A program made the translations under genes and the position numbers. From contig NZ_JARSBP010000001.1 in NCBI RefSeq assembly GCF_029623955.1, forward strand, positions 248,001-312,000: DNA of 64,000 nucleotides. Direction: 5' to 3'. The notes beneath the pieces were generated by a model. The model was given only the letters and a program-made list of their open reading frames with translations, was not told where the DNA came from and searched no databases. The DNA is from Mycobacterium sp. 236(2023). GTDB lineage: Bacteria; Actinomycetota; Actinomycetes; Mycobacteriales; Mycobacteriaceae. Of this stretch, positions 17,835-27,210 are shown in pieces (the stretch's first letter is position 1; each line of letters opens with the position of its first letter).

Positions 17835-20521
17835 CCTACACGGTGAACGGACACAGTTTCGATTCGGAGCCCGTCCCCGGCCAATGTCTGCGCACGTTCG
17901 TGCGGTCCCTCGGTGCCCTGGGTGTCAAGAAGGGTTGTGATGCGGGCGATTGTGGAGCCTGCACTGTCTGGCTGGACGGACGCCCCGTGCACAGCTGCAT
18001 CACGCCCGCCTTCCGTGCCGAAGGTCGCGAGGTCACCACGGTCGAGGGGCTGGGCTCCGCCGATGACCTGCATCCGGTGCAGCGGCAGTTCCGCGACGCC
18101 CCGGGATTCCAGTGCGGATTCTGCACAGCCGGGATGATCATGACCGCCGCGGCTCTCACCGACGAGCAGAAGCGCGATCTGCCGAGGGCGCTCAAAGGAA
18201 ACCTGTGCCGTTGCACCGGCTATCGGGCCATCGAGGACGCCGTGAACGGCGTGACGGCGATCGAGGACGCGGCGCCGGGTTGTGCCGTCGGGACCAGCGT
18301 CGGCGCACCGGCGGGGAACGAGGTCGTCACCGGGCGTGCCGAGTTCACCATGGACACTCACATCGACGGTCTGCTGCACCTGAAGGTGCTGCACTCCCCG
18401 CACGCGCACGCCCGCATCGTTTCCATCGACACCACAGCCGCCCTCGCTGTGGCCGGGGTGCATCGTGTCTTCACGTGGGAAGATGTTCCGCGAAAACGCT
18501 TTTCGACCGCGATCCACACCGATCATCTGGTCGATCCCGATGACACCTACATCCTCGACAACGTCGTCCGCTTCGCCGGCCAGCGTGTGGCCGCCGTACT
18601 GGCGGACTCCGTCCGTGCCGCGGAGGAGGGTTGCCGCCGAGTCGTCGTCGACTACGACGTGCTACCCGCTGTCTTCGATCCTGAGGAAGCGATGGCACCG
18701 GGTGCCCCTCAACTGCACGAGGCGCATGATCCGTTCGTCCTCGACCCGGCACGAAACATCCTGCTGGAGTTGCACGGCCAGATCGGCGATGTGCAACAGG
18801 GTTTCGCACAGGCCGACGTGATTCACGAAGCCACGTACTGCACCCCGCGAGTCCAACATGCGCACCTGGAGACGCACGGCTGCATCGCGTGGATGGACGA
18901 CGGGAAGCTGACCGTGCGCACCGCCTCCCAGTCGCCGTCGATCGCCAAGATCAAACTGTCGTACCTGTTCGGCCTGCGACCCGACCAGGTGCGAGTGTTC
19001 TGCAAGCGAGTCGGCGGCGGCTTCGGCGGAAAACAGGAAGTGATCTCGGAGGACCTGGCCGCACTGGCCACCTTGGCGACGGGACGTCCGGTCTCCTTCG
19101 AATACACCCGGGAAGAGGAATTCACGACGGCGTCGCCGCGCCACCCGATGAAGATCACCGTGAAGCTCGGTGCCCGCGCCGACGGCACTCTGACCGCGCT
19201 GCAGTTCCACAACATCTCCAACACGGGCGCGTACGGCAATCACGGCGGTGAGACACTGTTCGCCGCCGGTGCCGCGATCGCGCTCTACCGTTGTCCCAAC
19301 AAGAAGTTCGACGCCTACTCGGTGTACACGAACACCGTCCCCAGCGGCGCGCTGCGCGGATACGGCATGACGCAACCGGCGTTCGCGGTCGAGTCCGCGA
19401 TCGACGAGTTGGCCCGCAAGCTCGGCATGGGCCCCGCAGAGTTGCGGCGCCGTAACATCGTCCGGCCCGGCGACGCGCTGCTGGCCATCGCCGATCATCC
19501 CGACGACGTCGAGTTCACCGAGGACGGGATCCTCGAATGCCTCGACCTGGTCGACGCCGCGTTGCGCCGGACATCGGGGGAGGCGACTCCCGACGGGGAT
19601 TGGCTCGTCGGCACCGGCATGGCCAGCTCGCTGCACGAGACGGCACCGCCAACAGATCACCTCTCCGATGTCTCAGCCACGCTGCGAGACGACCTCCTCT
19701 ACGAGATCGCTGTCGGTACTGTGGAATTCGGCGAAGGTACCTCCACGGCGCACGTCCAGATCGCGGCCACGCAGCTGGGCACCACACCCGCCAGAATCGC
19801 GCTCGTACAGTCCGACACGGACCGGACCGGCTTCGACACCGGCGCATTCGCCAGTGCCGGCCTGTTCGTCGCCGGGAATGCGGTGTCGAAAGCCTCGGCC
19901 GCTCTGCGCGATTCGATCCTGAGGTTCGCGGCCGAACACACCGGGACACTGTTGTCGGAGTGCGCGATGGACGACGACGGCGTGCGCTGCGGGAGCGTCC
20001 GGATCTCCTTGGCGGACGTCGTGGAAGCGGCCCGGGGCCGCGGCATCCGGTTTACCGAGGCGCGCAAAGCCTTCGGTTCACCGCGCAGCGTCACGTCGAA
20101 CGCGCACGGATTCCGGGTGGCGGTGCACCGCTTCACCGGCGAGATCCGGATCCTTTACAGCGTGCATGCCACCGATGCCGGTGTCGTGATCAACCCCGCG
20201 CAGGTTCGGGGTCAGGTCGAAGGCGGTGTCGCACAGGGGATCGGATTCGTGCTGACCGAGAACCATCAGATGGACGGCGGCGTGGTCGTCAACCCGAATC
20301 TGCGCAACTACCGGATTCCCACCTACGCCGACGTTCCCCGCACCGAGGTGCTCCTCGTCGACTCGACCGACTCCGTCGGACCGATGCGGTCCAAGGGTAT
20401 GGCTGAGTGCTGCATCAACCCGGTGGCCCCAGCACTGGCCAACGCCGTGGAGGACGCGACGGGCGTGCGGTTCCGCGAGTTGCCATTGACACCAGATCGC
20501 ATCTACGACCGGTTGAGTTGA
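17831..20521 (+). CDS. Fused [2Fe-2S] / molybdopterin subunit of a xanthine-dehydrogenase-family enzyme
   Basis: 896 residues. Residues 1 to about 145 form a complete small subunit: plant-type [2Fe-2S] cysteines at 36, 41, 44 and 56, and the second cluster at 95, 98, 126 and 128. From about 160 onward it is a molybdopterin large subunit with GGGFGGK near 395-401 and the catalytic Glu in KGMAE near 858. Usually these are separate chains (CoxS and CoxL), or all three domains are joined as in eukaryotic XDH; here only small and large are joined while FAD is separate. The substrate is unknown: purine, N-heterocycle or aldehyde. It is convergent with the DUF222 gene. Confidence 0.9.
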   Translation: MTYTVNGHSFDSEPVPGQCLRTFVRSLGALGVKKGCDAGDCGACTVWLDGRPVHSCITPAFRAEGREVTTVEGLGSADDLHPVQRQFRDAPGFQCGFCTAGMIMTAAALTDEQKRDLPRALKGNLCRCTGYRAIEDAVNGVTAIEDAAPGCAVGTSVGAPAGNEVVTGRAEFTMDTHIDGLLHLKVLHSPHAHARIVSIDTTAALAVAGVHRVFTWEDVPRKRFSTAIHTDHLVDPDDTYILDNVVRFAGQRVAAVLADSVRAAEEGCRRVVVDYDVLPAVFDPEEAMAPGAPQLHEAHDPFVLDPARNILLELHGQIGDVQQGFAQADVIHEATYCTPRVQHAHLETHGCIAWMDDGKLTVRTASQSPSIAKIKLSYLFGLRPDQVRVFCKRVGGGFGGKQEVISEDLAALATLATGRPVSFEYTREEEFTTASPRHPMKITVKLGARADGTLTALQFHNISNTGAYGNHGGETLFAAGAAIALYRCPNKKFDAYSVYTNTVPSGALRGYGMTQPAFAVESAIDELARKLGMGPAELRRRNIVRPGDALLAIADHPDDVEFTEDGILECLDLVDAALRRTSGEATPDGDWLVGTGMASSLHETAPPTDHLSDVSATLRDDLLYEIAVGTVEFGEGTSTAHVQIAATQLGTTPARIALVQSDTDRTGFDTGAFASAGLFVAGNAVSKASAALRDSILRFAAEHTGTLLSECAMDDDGVRCGSVRISLADVVEAARGRGIRFTEARKAFGSPRSVTSNAHGFRVAVHRFTGEIRILYSVHATDAGVVINPAQVRGQVEGGVAQGIGFVLTENHQMDGGVVVNPNLRNYRIPTYADVPRTEVLLVDSTDSVGPMRSKGMAECCINPVAPALANAVEDATGVRFRELPLTPDRIYDRLS

Positions 20522-20525
20522 GGCA

Positions 20526-22220
20526 TCAGAATGGGGGTGGTTTGTTGCGTTCGGCGACGTAGGCGTCGTTGAGTGCGCGTTCGGCTTTGATGCGGTAGCT
20601 GATTGTTCTGGCGCGGTTGCGTTTTCGCCGGCTGGGCATCGTGTTGATCTTGTCGGCGCTGGTGGGTTCCTGCGCGGGGGTGTCGATGGGTGCGCTGGTG
20701 GTGCTGATGGTCGGGAACAGTAGCGCGCTGCCGGGCCTGGTGGTGTAGGTGCGTCCGGTGGGTGTGGTCCAGACGACGGTGCCGTCGGGGTGCTGGGTGT
20801 CTGACCAGCCCGCCCAGAAGGTTTTGGCGAGGTGGTGTTGGCGGCATAGGAGTTTCCCGCTGGAGGGGTGGGTCGGCCCGGCGGGCCAGGGCACGGTGTG
20901 GTCGAAATCGGCGTAGGCCGCGGGGCGATCACAGTGGGGGAATCGGCATGTCAGATCCCGCGCTCGGACCCATTCGTCGAGGGCGGTGCTGGGCCGGTAT
21001 CGCGGCTGCGGGTCAATGCCTGGCTGGATCAAGTATTTGGGTTTGGCGCCGGCGCGGATGCGGGCGGCGATCTCCTCGGCGGGAACGTGACCGAACCCGA
21101 CGATCACCCCAGGAGGAGGCCGCAGGAAAGCAGCGGCCGGATCAGATTCGGCAATACCGTCTTTGTCCCCGGCGCCGTCCGTGCTTGCGGCGGCGCCGCT
21201 CTCCGCGGAGCCGCTCTCGGCGTCGTCACCGTCGTCGGTAACGCTGCTCCCGGGATTGTTGGTCTCGGGGTGATTGCGCTCCGGCTCGGTGTCCTCCGGC
21301 ACACAGTCTCCGACGGCAGCTCCCTCGGTGACGCCGGCCTTTGCGACGTCTTTGTTCTTGGCGCGACATTCAGGGTCTTCGCCGTCGGTGAGGGGGTCTG
21401 GCCGCGCGGTCAGGGCTGCGTTCTCGGCGTAGATGTGGACTACCACGTGGGAGCCGCGACCGTCATCGACAGCCGCGGGGCAGTCCGGGGCGCCGCATTC
21501 GCAAGCCAGATGGAAGAACCCGGCCCCGATCGCACCGTGAGCATCGGCTCGGCGCTGATCGAGAGTACGCGGATCGTTGGGGCACACACCCTGGGCCATC
21601 ACGGTCAACCGACGCCAGTACAGGGCAGCGTCAGCGCCTTTGAGACGGGCGTTGATCTCGGTGACCCCCTCTTTGGATTCACCGATGGTGACACCGCGGT
21701 CGCGGACCCGGGCCCGGGTATGGCGCAGGGCTGCAGGGTCGTGGCGATCGACCCAGACGTCGATGGCGTCGTCGAGTTTCTTCTGTGACAACCCATCCCA
21801 GCGCACAGCCCGCTCAGCGATCTCGGCCTCCACCTTGGCCAACAGATCAGCATCCTGAATGTTGGCGGTGCGGTTGACGATCCGGCGCACCAAGAACTCC
21901 GTGATCTGCCCGGCCAGGAAGGCGGCGGCAATCCGGGGTAGCCGGGTCAAGGCCAGCCCCACCTCCATATCACCGGAGGCGCGTCCGTGGGAGATTCTGC
22001 AGGCCAACGAGATCTCGGCCGCCGCGGAATTCCAGGCGGCATCGGTGTCTTCGACACTGTCGCAGTCGTCGTCATAGTTACGGCGGGCCTTCTCAGCGAT
22101 CAACAACATCCGGTGCGCCGAGGCCGAAGAGATGGCGTCGGTCCACCCTGCGATGGCCGCATCGAGCTCCGCGTCGGCCATCTCGACACGAGACGCAGAA
22201 TCCGCCAGCCCTTCGAACAT
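20526..22220 (-). CDS. DUF222 / HNH endonuclease-domain protein (13E12 repeat family)
   Basis: 564 residues from the ATG at 22220; an upstream GTG at 22250 is possible. The N-terminal two thirds are the helical DUF222 domain (SASAHRMLLIAEKARR..., then a long acidic Ala/Asp/Glu-rich linker at about 265-370). The C-terminus has an HNH fold: CRFPHC, DFDHTVPWPAGPTH, then LLCRQHH. This family is abundant and variable in mycobacteria and includes the REP13E12 proteins of M. tuberculosis; nuclease activity is presumed, biological role unclear. The start codon sits in a degenerate LexA-like box. Confidence 0.9.
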   Translation of the reverse strand: MFEGLADSASRVEMADAELDAAIAGWTDAISSASAHRMLLIAEKARRNYDDDCDSVEDTDAAWNSAAAEISLACRISHGRASGDMEVGLALTRLPRIAAAFLAGQITEFLVRRIVNRTANIQDADLLAKVEAEIAERAVRWDGLSQKKLDDAIDVWVDRHDPAALRHTRARVRDRGVTIGESKEGVTEINARLKGADAALYWRRLTVMAQGVCPNDPRTLDQRRADAHGAIGAGFFHLACECGAPDCPAAVDDGRGSHVVVHIYAENAALTARPDPLTDGEDPECRAKNKDVAKAGVTEGAAVGDCVPEDTEPERNHPETNNPGSSVTDDGDDAESGSAESGAAASTDGAGDKDGIAESDPAAAFLRPPPGVIVGFGHVPAEEIAARIRAGAKPKYLIQPGIDPQPRYRPSTALDEWVRARDLTCRFPHCDRPAAYADFDHTVPWPAGPTHPSSGKLLCRQHHLAKTFWAGWSDTQHPDGTVVWTTPTGRTYTTRPGSALLFPTISTTSAPIDTPAQEPTSADKINTMPSRRKRNRARTISYRIKAERALNDAYVAERNKPPPF

Positions 22221-22227
22221 ACAAGCG
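22214..22227. promoter_or_regulatory. Degenerate LexA (SOS) box over the DUF222 start codon
   Basis: The actinobacterial SOS box is CGAAC-N4-GTTCG. Here the plus-strand left half CGAAC (22214-22218) is perfect, but the right half is AAGCG (22223-22227), three mismatches. The start codon of the DUF222 gene lies within it. Several 13E12-type genes are reported as LexA targets, so this may be a decayed site; function is doubtful. Confidence 0.25.
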
Positions 22228-22390
22228 ATACTACCGGCGCCCACCGACAAGAAACGACACGAAAACAGAAGTGACAGAGATAATTAACTGCCGACCAAGG
22301 TAGTCCGGTTGGGGACCGTGTGCCCACGGTTGCGGGTGCTGCCCCGGCGGCTAGGTATCGCGCGGACCTCCCGGGGATCCGGTACTCCGC

Positions 22391-25300
22391 TCAGCGGCCG
22401 CCCAGCGGCGCAACACCTTTCAGGCCGTCGATAGGCGGCAGCGTCGTCAGCAGTTTCGGGGCCACGGTGGTGGCGTCCGAGTCCGGCCGGTCGAGGAAGT
22501 ACTTGCGCACCTGCGACTTCCCGTCGGCGGTGGTGCCACTGACGAGCAGATCGGCACCGACGGTGGTGCTGGTGGTCGCGACACTGATGTCTTTGCCGCC
22601 GGGAAACGGTGCGAAGGAAGCGATTTGCGCGAAGTCGACAGGGCTGTCGTGGTCGTGCGGGCTCATCACGTACATCTCGGGCGCCCCGTCGAGACGCGAT
22701 CCCGTCGACCACACCCGCACAGTGCCCTCGCCGCCAAGCTGGCTGGTGATGACGCTCTTGGCGCCGCCCTCGGCACCGGCCACCCAGCCCGTCGACAGCG
22801 AGACACCGTCGGTGTACGACTCGTCGTAGGCGAGGAACTCCGACGTCATCGCCGGACCCCCACCTGTGTCGTGGTCGGTGTGGTCGTTGGAGGCGTCGAT
22901 GCGGGCCTTCACCGTCGGGGTGTACAGGTCGTAGCGGAACGTCTTGATCTCCGGGGGTTCGCCTGGACCGGGTGCGGTCACGATGCTCTCCCGCCCGGAC
23001 GCCATGTCGACCACCCCGGTCGCCAACGTGACACCGCTGCGCGATCCTGGATATGGCGCGAAAGCCGAAAACACCTCCGGCGCTGAGCCCACGTCGGGAA
23101 GCGATGTCGAGAAGATCTTGACCTCGGAGTCCGTACCCGCGCCGGCCCCGACGATGATGTTGTCCGCCAGCGCATTCCCGTCGATGTCGGCTCCGGCGAC
23201 GGAAATGCCACCGTCGAAGTCAGCGTCGAACGGGGCGAATCGCGCCAGCTCGGTCTTGAAGGCGCCGCTGGGTTCGTCGCCGCTGTACACCACCACTTCG
23301 GGTGCGGATCCGGGGCCGGTGCCGACCACGAGGTCGAGGACCATGTCCCCGTCGACGTCGGCCATCGCGACGCTCGGCGTGCCCTCGAAGGACGGGAACG
23401 GATACACCGTCGCCATGACCTCGTCACCCTCGCCGTTGCGCACCTGCACTGTCGCGGGCTCACCCTCGGCCCCTGGCACTGCCACCGCGTACGTCGAGAC
23501 CTCGGGGATCACGCTGACCAACGCCATCAGCCCGTTGTCCTCGTGGTTGAGCCGGTGGCAGTGGATCACGAAGGTTCCGACGAACTCGCTGAACTCCATC
23601 CGCAACGCCAATGACGACGGATTAGGACTGTCCCCTTCGTCACTGGAGACCGAGGTTGCGGGCACGTTGACGTTGTCCACGCCCCAGGGCTGCACCCCCG
23701 ATTTCGTTCCGGTCAGCGGATTGTCGATCTCCTGAACCTGAAAGTCATTGACATGGATGTGCATCGGGTGGCCGTCGTTGTTGTAGTTCGTGATGCGCCA
23801 TTCTTCGACCGAGTTCAACCGTGGCTGGATCAGGGGGATGTTGGGGAAGGCGTTGTCGGCGAACTCGTAGACGAACGCCTTCGGATCGTCCTTGCTGGCC
23901 CACTGGTTGCCGAAACCACCGGAGATGACCAGATCGCGGGTCACGTCCGCCGTCATCACCGAGGTATCCACGAAGGACGTATACGCATCGAGATTCTGCC
24001 CCGGCTCGAAAGTCGTTGTCTCACCGCGCTCGTCGTCAGGGGTAGCGTGGATCAGCTTCTGGATCGGAAAGGTGAAGAAGCCGTCGGCGTAACTGATGTA
24101 TTTCGGGTCGACGGTCACGGTTCCCAGCACCGCCGGCGGATGTTCCGTTCCGTTGTCGGTATACAGCACACCGGGGTTCGTGATCGGCTCAAGGTTCTTC
24201 ATGGGTGGCATCTCGAGGATCAGGTCGCCCTCGGTCGGCATGGTCACCGCGATGGCGTACCGGGTGGCCGGCGGTATGTCGAGTGTGGTGCCGTCGCCAC
24301 CGACCGGCCGCTGCACCTGCGTATAGGGATTGCCGTCCTGCCCGACGATGGCGAACTTCGGGTGCGTGCCGGTAGCCGTCTCGGTGAGCTGGACTCGCAT
24401 GTAGGCGAAGTCGCTGATATTGGCCAGCACCCAGATCTCCGTCTGGCCCGGTTTGACTTTCAGTTCGGGCTGAAACTGGCCGTTTATGGTGAATTGCACG
24501 TCGCGCTGGTTCTCCGGCAACGACGGGTCGGCGGGGACGTTCACCGTCGGGCTGGTGAAACTCTGCAAGTTCGGTGGAATTGTCTGGTTCTGACCGCGGC
24601 GGTTGTCCGCCGACAGCGGACCGGCCCACCAGTTCGTCATGAACTGGGCGCCGTCGGAGACGTCGGTGAAATTGACCGGCGCCAGCCTCGGCTCGTAGGT
24701 CCCGTCTGCCAGCTCGGTACCTTTGGGTGGCGTCAGCGTGCTCACCCACTGTGGCCACGTCGCGTTGTTCAACTGGTGACCGGAGCCCTTGCGGTCGAAG
24801 ACGAAGTTGTATTGAAAAGCCATGTTGCGGATCGGGATATCGTTCTCGGTCACGATCGGCAGGTTCCCGTCGGGCCTGCCGATCTCCAGGAGGCCGGCCA
24901 GACCCATGTACGTCTGCGGAGCGGTCACCGTGTGTCGGTGGCTGTGATACCAGTAGAGCCCCTGAGGCATCGTGTCGGGGATTCGGTAGTCGTATGTGTT
25001 GGCCATTCCCGACGGGATCGACAGAAGGACGTTGTCCGCGTTGCCTTGTGGGCTGACATGTAGGCCGTGGGTGTGCAGGTTGAGCGGGGCGGCCTTCAGT
25101 TGCGGAGGGTAGATCGGTACGTCACTCCCGACCCGCGTGTAGGCCGGATCGTAGAAGTCCTCGACCGTGAGGTCGTCGAGATCGTTCTCGTAGTGGACGA
25201 TCAAGCGCTCGCCGGGGTCGACCCGCAGTGTCGGGGCCGGATACAGGTTGTCGCCCTGGGTAGAACCGTCGGAGCTCGTGCCCTTGATGAGCTCGTAACC

Positions 25301-25588
25301 GAAGACCAGAAAATTGGTGACGGGTTCGGAGACGGTGTCGAGGTTGACCGTGCCCTGGTGCGCCGACAAGCGCACCTCCAGCACTCCGTCGTGACTAGAG
25401 AGCCGGACGGGCTCGCTGAACGGCGCGGGTTTACCGTCGGGACCGGCGTTGACACCGGGCGGGTTCGGTTCCGCACCATGCTCATTTCGGCTGCAGCTGA
25501 ACAGCATTGCCGCGGTGGTGACGACCACGAGCACGGCCAGCCAGCGCATCAGGTAGCCGCGGCGGGCGATCAGTTCGTCGTTACCCAT
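22391..25588 (-). CDS. Exported multicopper oxidase fused to FG-GAP-type beta-propeller repeats
   Basis: 1065 residues. An N-terminal Arg pair and hydrophobic helix end in a lipobox-like LFSC (Cys near 32). Residues about 60-690 form a three-domain multicopper oxidase with all four copper motifs: HTHG near 168, WYHSHRH, HPMHIH, and HCHRLNHEDNGLM near 674, the last carrying the type 1 ligands. Residues about 700-1030 hold FG-GAP/integrin-like repeats with DVDGD, DFDGG and DIDGN calcium-loop-like motifs and G(T/A)GPGS.PE(V/I) turns. MCOs are usually 450-600 residues, so the propeller is an added domain. Likely acts outside the membrane on metals or phenolics. It overlaps the upstream gene at 25581 by 8 nt. 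Confidence 0.88.
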   Translation of the reverse strand: MGNDELIARRGYLMRWLAVLVVVTTAAMLFSCSRNEHGAEPNPPGVNAGPDGKPAPFSEPVRLSSHDGVLEVRLSAHQGTVNLDTVSEPVTNFLVFGYELIKGTSSDGSTQGDNLYPAPTLRVDPGERLIVHYENDLDDLTVEDFYDPAYTRVGSDVPIYPPQLKAAPLNLHTHGLHVSPQGNADNVLLSIPSGMANTYDYRIPDTMPQGLYWYHSHRHTVTAPQTYMGLAGLLEIGRPDGNLPIVTENDIPIRNMAFQYNFVFDRKGSGHQLNNATWPQWVSTLTPPKGTELADGTYEPRLAPVNFTDVSDGAQFMTNWWAGPLSADNRRGQNQTIPPNLQSFTSPTVNVPADPSLPENQRDVQFTINGQFQPELKVKPGQTEIWVLANISDFAYMRVQLTETATGTHPKFAIVGQDGNPYTQVQRPVGGDGTTLDIPPATRYAIAVTMPTEGDLILEMPPMKNLEPITNPGVLYTDNGTEHPPAVLGTVTVDPKYISYADGFFTFPIQKLIHATPDDERGETTTFEPGQNLDAYTSFVDTSVMTADVTRDLVISGGFGNQWASKDDPKAFVYEFADNAFPNIPLIQPRLNSVEEWRITNYNNDGHPMHIHVNDFQVQEIDNPLTGTKSGVQPWGVDNVNVPATSVSSDEGDSPNPSSLALRMEFSEFVGTFVIHCHRLNHEDNGLMALVSVIPEVSTYAVAVPGAEGEPATVQVRNGEGDEVMATVYPFPSFEGTPSVAMADVDGDMVLDLVVGTGPGSAPEVVVYSGDEPSGAFKTELARFAPFDADFDGGISVAGADIDGNALADNIIVGAGAGTDSEVKIFSTSLPDVGSAPEVFSAFAPYPGSRSGVTLATGVVDMASGRESIVTAPGPGEPPEIKTFRYDLYTPTVKARIDASNDHTDHDTGGGPAMTSEFLAYDESYTDGVSLSTGWVAGAEGGAKSVITSQLGGEGTVRVWSTGSRLDGAPEMYVMSPHDHDSPVDFAQIASFAPFPGGKDISVATTSTTVGADLLVSGTTADGKSQVRKYFLDRPDSDATTVAPKLLTTLPPIDGLKGVAPLGGR

Positions 25589-26081
25589 CGGTGGGGTCCA
25601 GAGAGGTCTCCTGTGCCGACAACGCCAGCCACCGCCCGTCCTGGCGGACGAACACGTCGGTGAACCGTTCCCGGGCCAGCACGGCGCCGTCGTCGCCCAT
25701 CACGACGTTGATGCCGTGGATCAGGGCAGTGTCGCCGGCGACGACCACCCGTTGGTCTGAGGGATTCATCGTGAACGGCACGTCGACGACGCCGGCGAGT
25801 TCCTGTGCGCGATCGAACACTTGGCCCTCGGAGTTGATGTGGGTGAAGTTCGGCCCCAGGATCGCGTCGACCGCCGCGCGATCTCCGGTCGAGATGGCGT
25901 TGAGCCACTGCGACTCCTGGAGCAACACATCGGCGCACACTCCGGCATCCAGCGGAAGTGGCCTCGCGGTGGGATCTGTACAGCTATCGGCCTGCGCGAT
26001 GGCGGCCCCACTCAGGGACACCGGGATGGTGAGGGCGCCGACGGCCACCACCCACGTTGGTCTGGCCCGGCGGCGTCGCAT
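25581..26081 (-). CDS. Small exported NTF2-like (DUF4440) protein
   Basis: 166 residues. A signal peptide (Arg-rich start, hydrophobic core, cleavage near IAQA-D) leads to an NTF2-like domain with the DUF4440 pattern: QWLNAISTGDRAAVDAIL, FTHINSEGQVFDRAQEL, and VFVRQDGRWLALSAQ at the end. Two cysteines (near 34 and 49 of the precursor) may pair. Its last 8 nt overlap the start of the multicopper oxidase gene, so both are made from one message and sent out of the cytoplasm. It may be a binding partner or processing enzyme for the oxidase, an inference from coupling alone. Confidence 0.82.
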   Translation of the reverse strand: MRRRRARPTWVVAVGALTIPVSLSGAAIAQADSCTDPTARPLPLDAGVCADVLLQESQWLNAISTGDRAAVDAILGPNFTHINSEGQVFDRAQELAGVVDVPFTMNPSDQRVVVAGDTALIHGINVVMGDDGAVLARERFTDVFVRQDGRWLALSAQETSLDPTDG

Positions 26082-26143
26082 CGGAGAAGCATAATGACGA
26101 ACGCGTCAACGGGTGTGACTTCAGCAAACTTCGACGCCTGCTC

Positions 26144-27076
26144 TCAGTCGCCGATCTCGTCGAGATGGACGGCGGATCGTTCGACCAGCTCCAGCACTTG
26201 CCTCAGCATCGGCGAGAGGCTCCCGCGGGCCCAGATCGCGTGCAGTTCGACGGGGCGTGCCGGATCGCTGTCGCGATGCCCGCTACCGAAATCGGTCAAC
26301 GCCTTGAACGCGACACCGTCGACCCGTAGCGCCCTCGCGCTCGCCGGAACCAGCGCAACGCCCTGGCCCGCGGCCACCAGGAGCACGGCCGTCAGGATCT
26401 GCTGCACCCGCTGGGTGATGCGCGGATGTCCGTTGAAGAGGAAGCGGACGGTCAGTTCGTGGAAGTACTGCGCGCGCTGCGGGTGGTAACTGATGACGGA
26501 CAACCCGTCGAACGCGTCCGGACCGAGCGGACCCGCCTCGGCGGCCAAGGGGTGGCTGGCGGGCACCACGGCAAGGAGTGCCTCGCGTGCGACGACCTTG
26601 GACTCCAGTGCCGCCGTGTCGAAAGGCGGTCGGGCCAGTCCGAGATCGAGCTCGCCGCGCCGGATGCCGTCGACTTGAATGCCTGTGACAGCCTCCTGGA
26701 GCACGACCTCGATATCGGGCATTTCGTTGCCGAGGAGGCCGAGGAGCGGACCGACGAGACCTATCGCCGACACTGCGGTGAAGCCGAGCCGCAGCGTCCC
26801 GGCCGAGCCGCGTTCCACCCGCTGCGCGTGCGCCGTCGCGCCATCGAGACTGCTGAGCACTCGATAACAGTCCTCGAGAAACGCCAGACCTGCGGGCGTG
26901 AGTACGACGCGCCGGTTGTCGCGATCGAGAAGCCCGGCACCGACCGCCCGCTCGAGACGCTGGATCTGGCGGCTCAGCGGCGGCTGCGTCATCGCCAGCC
27001 GTTCGGCGGCTTTTCCGAAATGCAACTCCTCGGCCACGGCGACGAAGCAGCGGACCTGGTCCAACGTGATCGCCAT
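26144..27076 (-). CDS. LysR-family transcriptional regulator
   Basis: 310 residues. An N-terminal winged HTH (ITLDQVRCFVAVAEELHFGKAAERLAMTQ split over the first 30 residues, then PPLSRQIQRLE) is followed by a LysR substrate-binding domain ending at the C-terminus. It is divergent from the tctCBA transporter genes with about 135 bp between the starts, the classical arrangement for a LysR activator of its neighbour. The inducer is probably the carboxylate taken up by the transporter. Confidence 0.92.
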   Translation of the reverse strand: MAITLDQVRCFVAVAEELHFGKAAERLAMTQPPLSRQIQRLERAVGAGLLDRDNRRVVLTPAGLAFLEDCYRVLSSLDGATAHAQRVERGSAGTLRLGFTAVSAIGLVGPLLGLLGNEMPDIEVVLQEAVTGIQVDGIRRGELDLGLARPPFDTAALESKVVAREALLAVVPASHPLAAEAGPLGPDAFDGLSVISYHPQRAQYFHELTVRFLFNGHPRITQRVQQILTAVLLVAAGQGVALVPASARALRVDGVAFKALTDFGSGHRDSDPARPVELHAIWARGSLSPMLRQVLELVERSAVHLDEIGD

Positions 27077-27083
27077 GCCCTGA

Positions 27084-27131
27084 AGGTATCAAGCTATGCA
27101 GGATTGGGCTTGGACAGGTATCGATGTAGCT
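27084..27131. promoter_or_regulatory. Two AGGTATC direct repeats, candidate LysR binding sites
   Basis: AGGTATC occurs at 27084-27090 and again at 27116-27122, 32 bp apart (about three helical turns), each followed by a related AGCTA/GTAGCT word. They lie between the LysR start (27076) and tctC (27211). Paired sites on one DNA face are usual for LysR tetramers. The assignment rests on position and repetition only. Confidence 0.35.
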
Positions 27132-27210
27132 CCGTAGCGTCCTCTGTGGAGTGATGCGCGTCATATCTGATGACCGCTCCAGATGTACGTCACAGACAGG
27201 AGTGATTCTC

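Noticed and set aside
20526..22220. 13E12-type protein considered as a mobile HNH intron or transposon enzyme
   Set aside because: No flanking repeats, target-site duplication or intron structure; it is a common chromosomal mycobacterial family.
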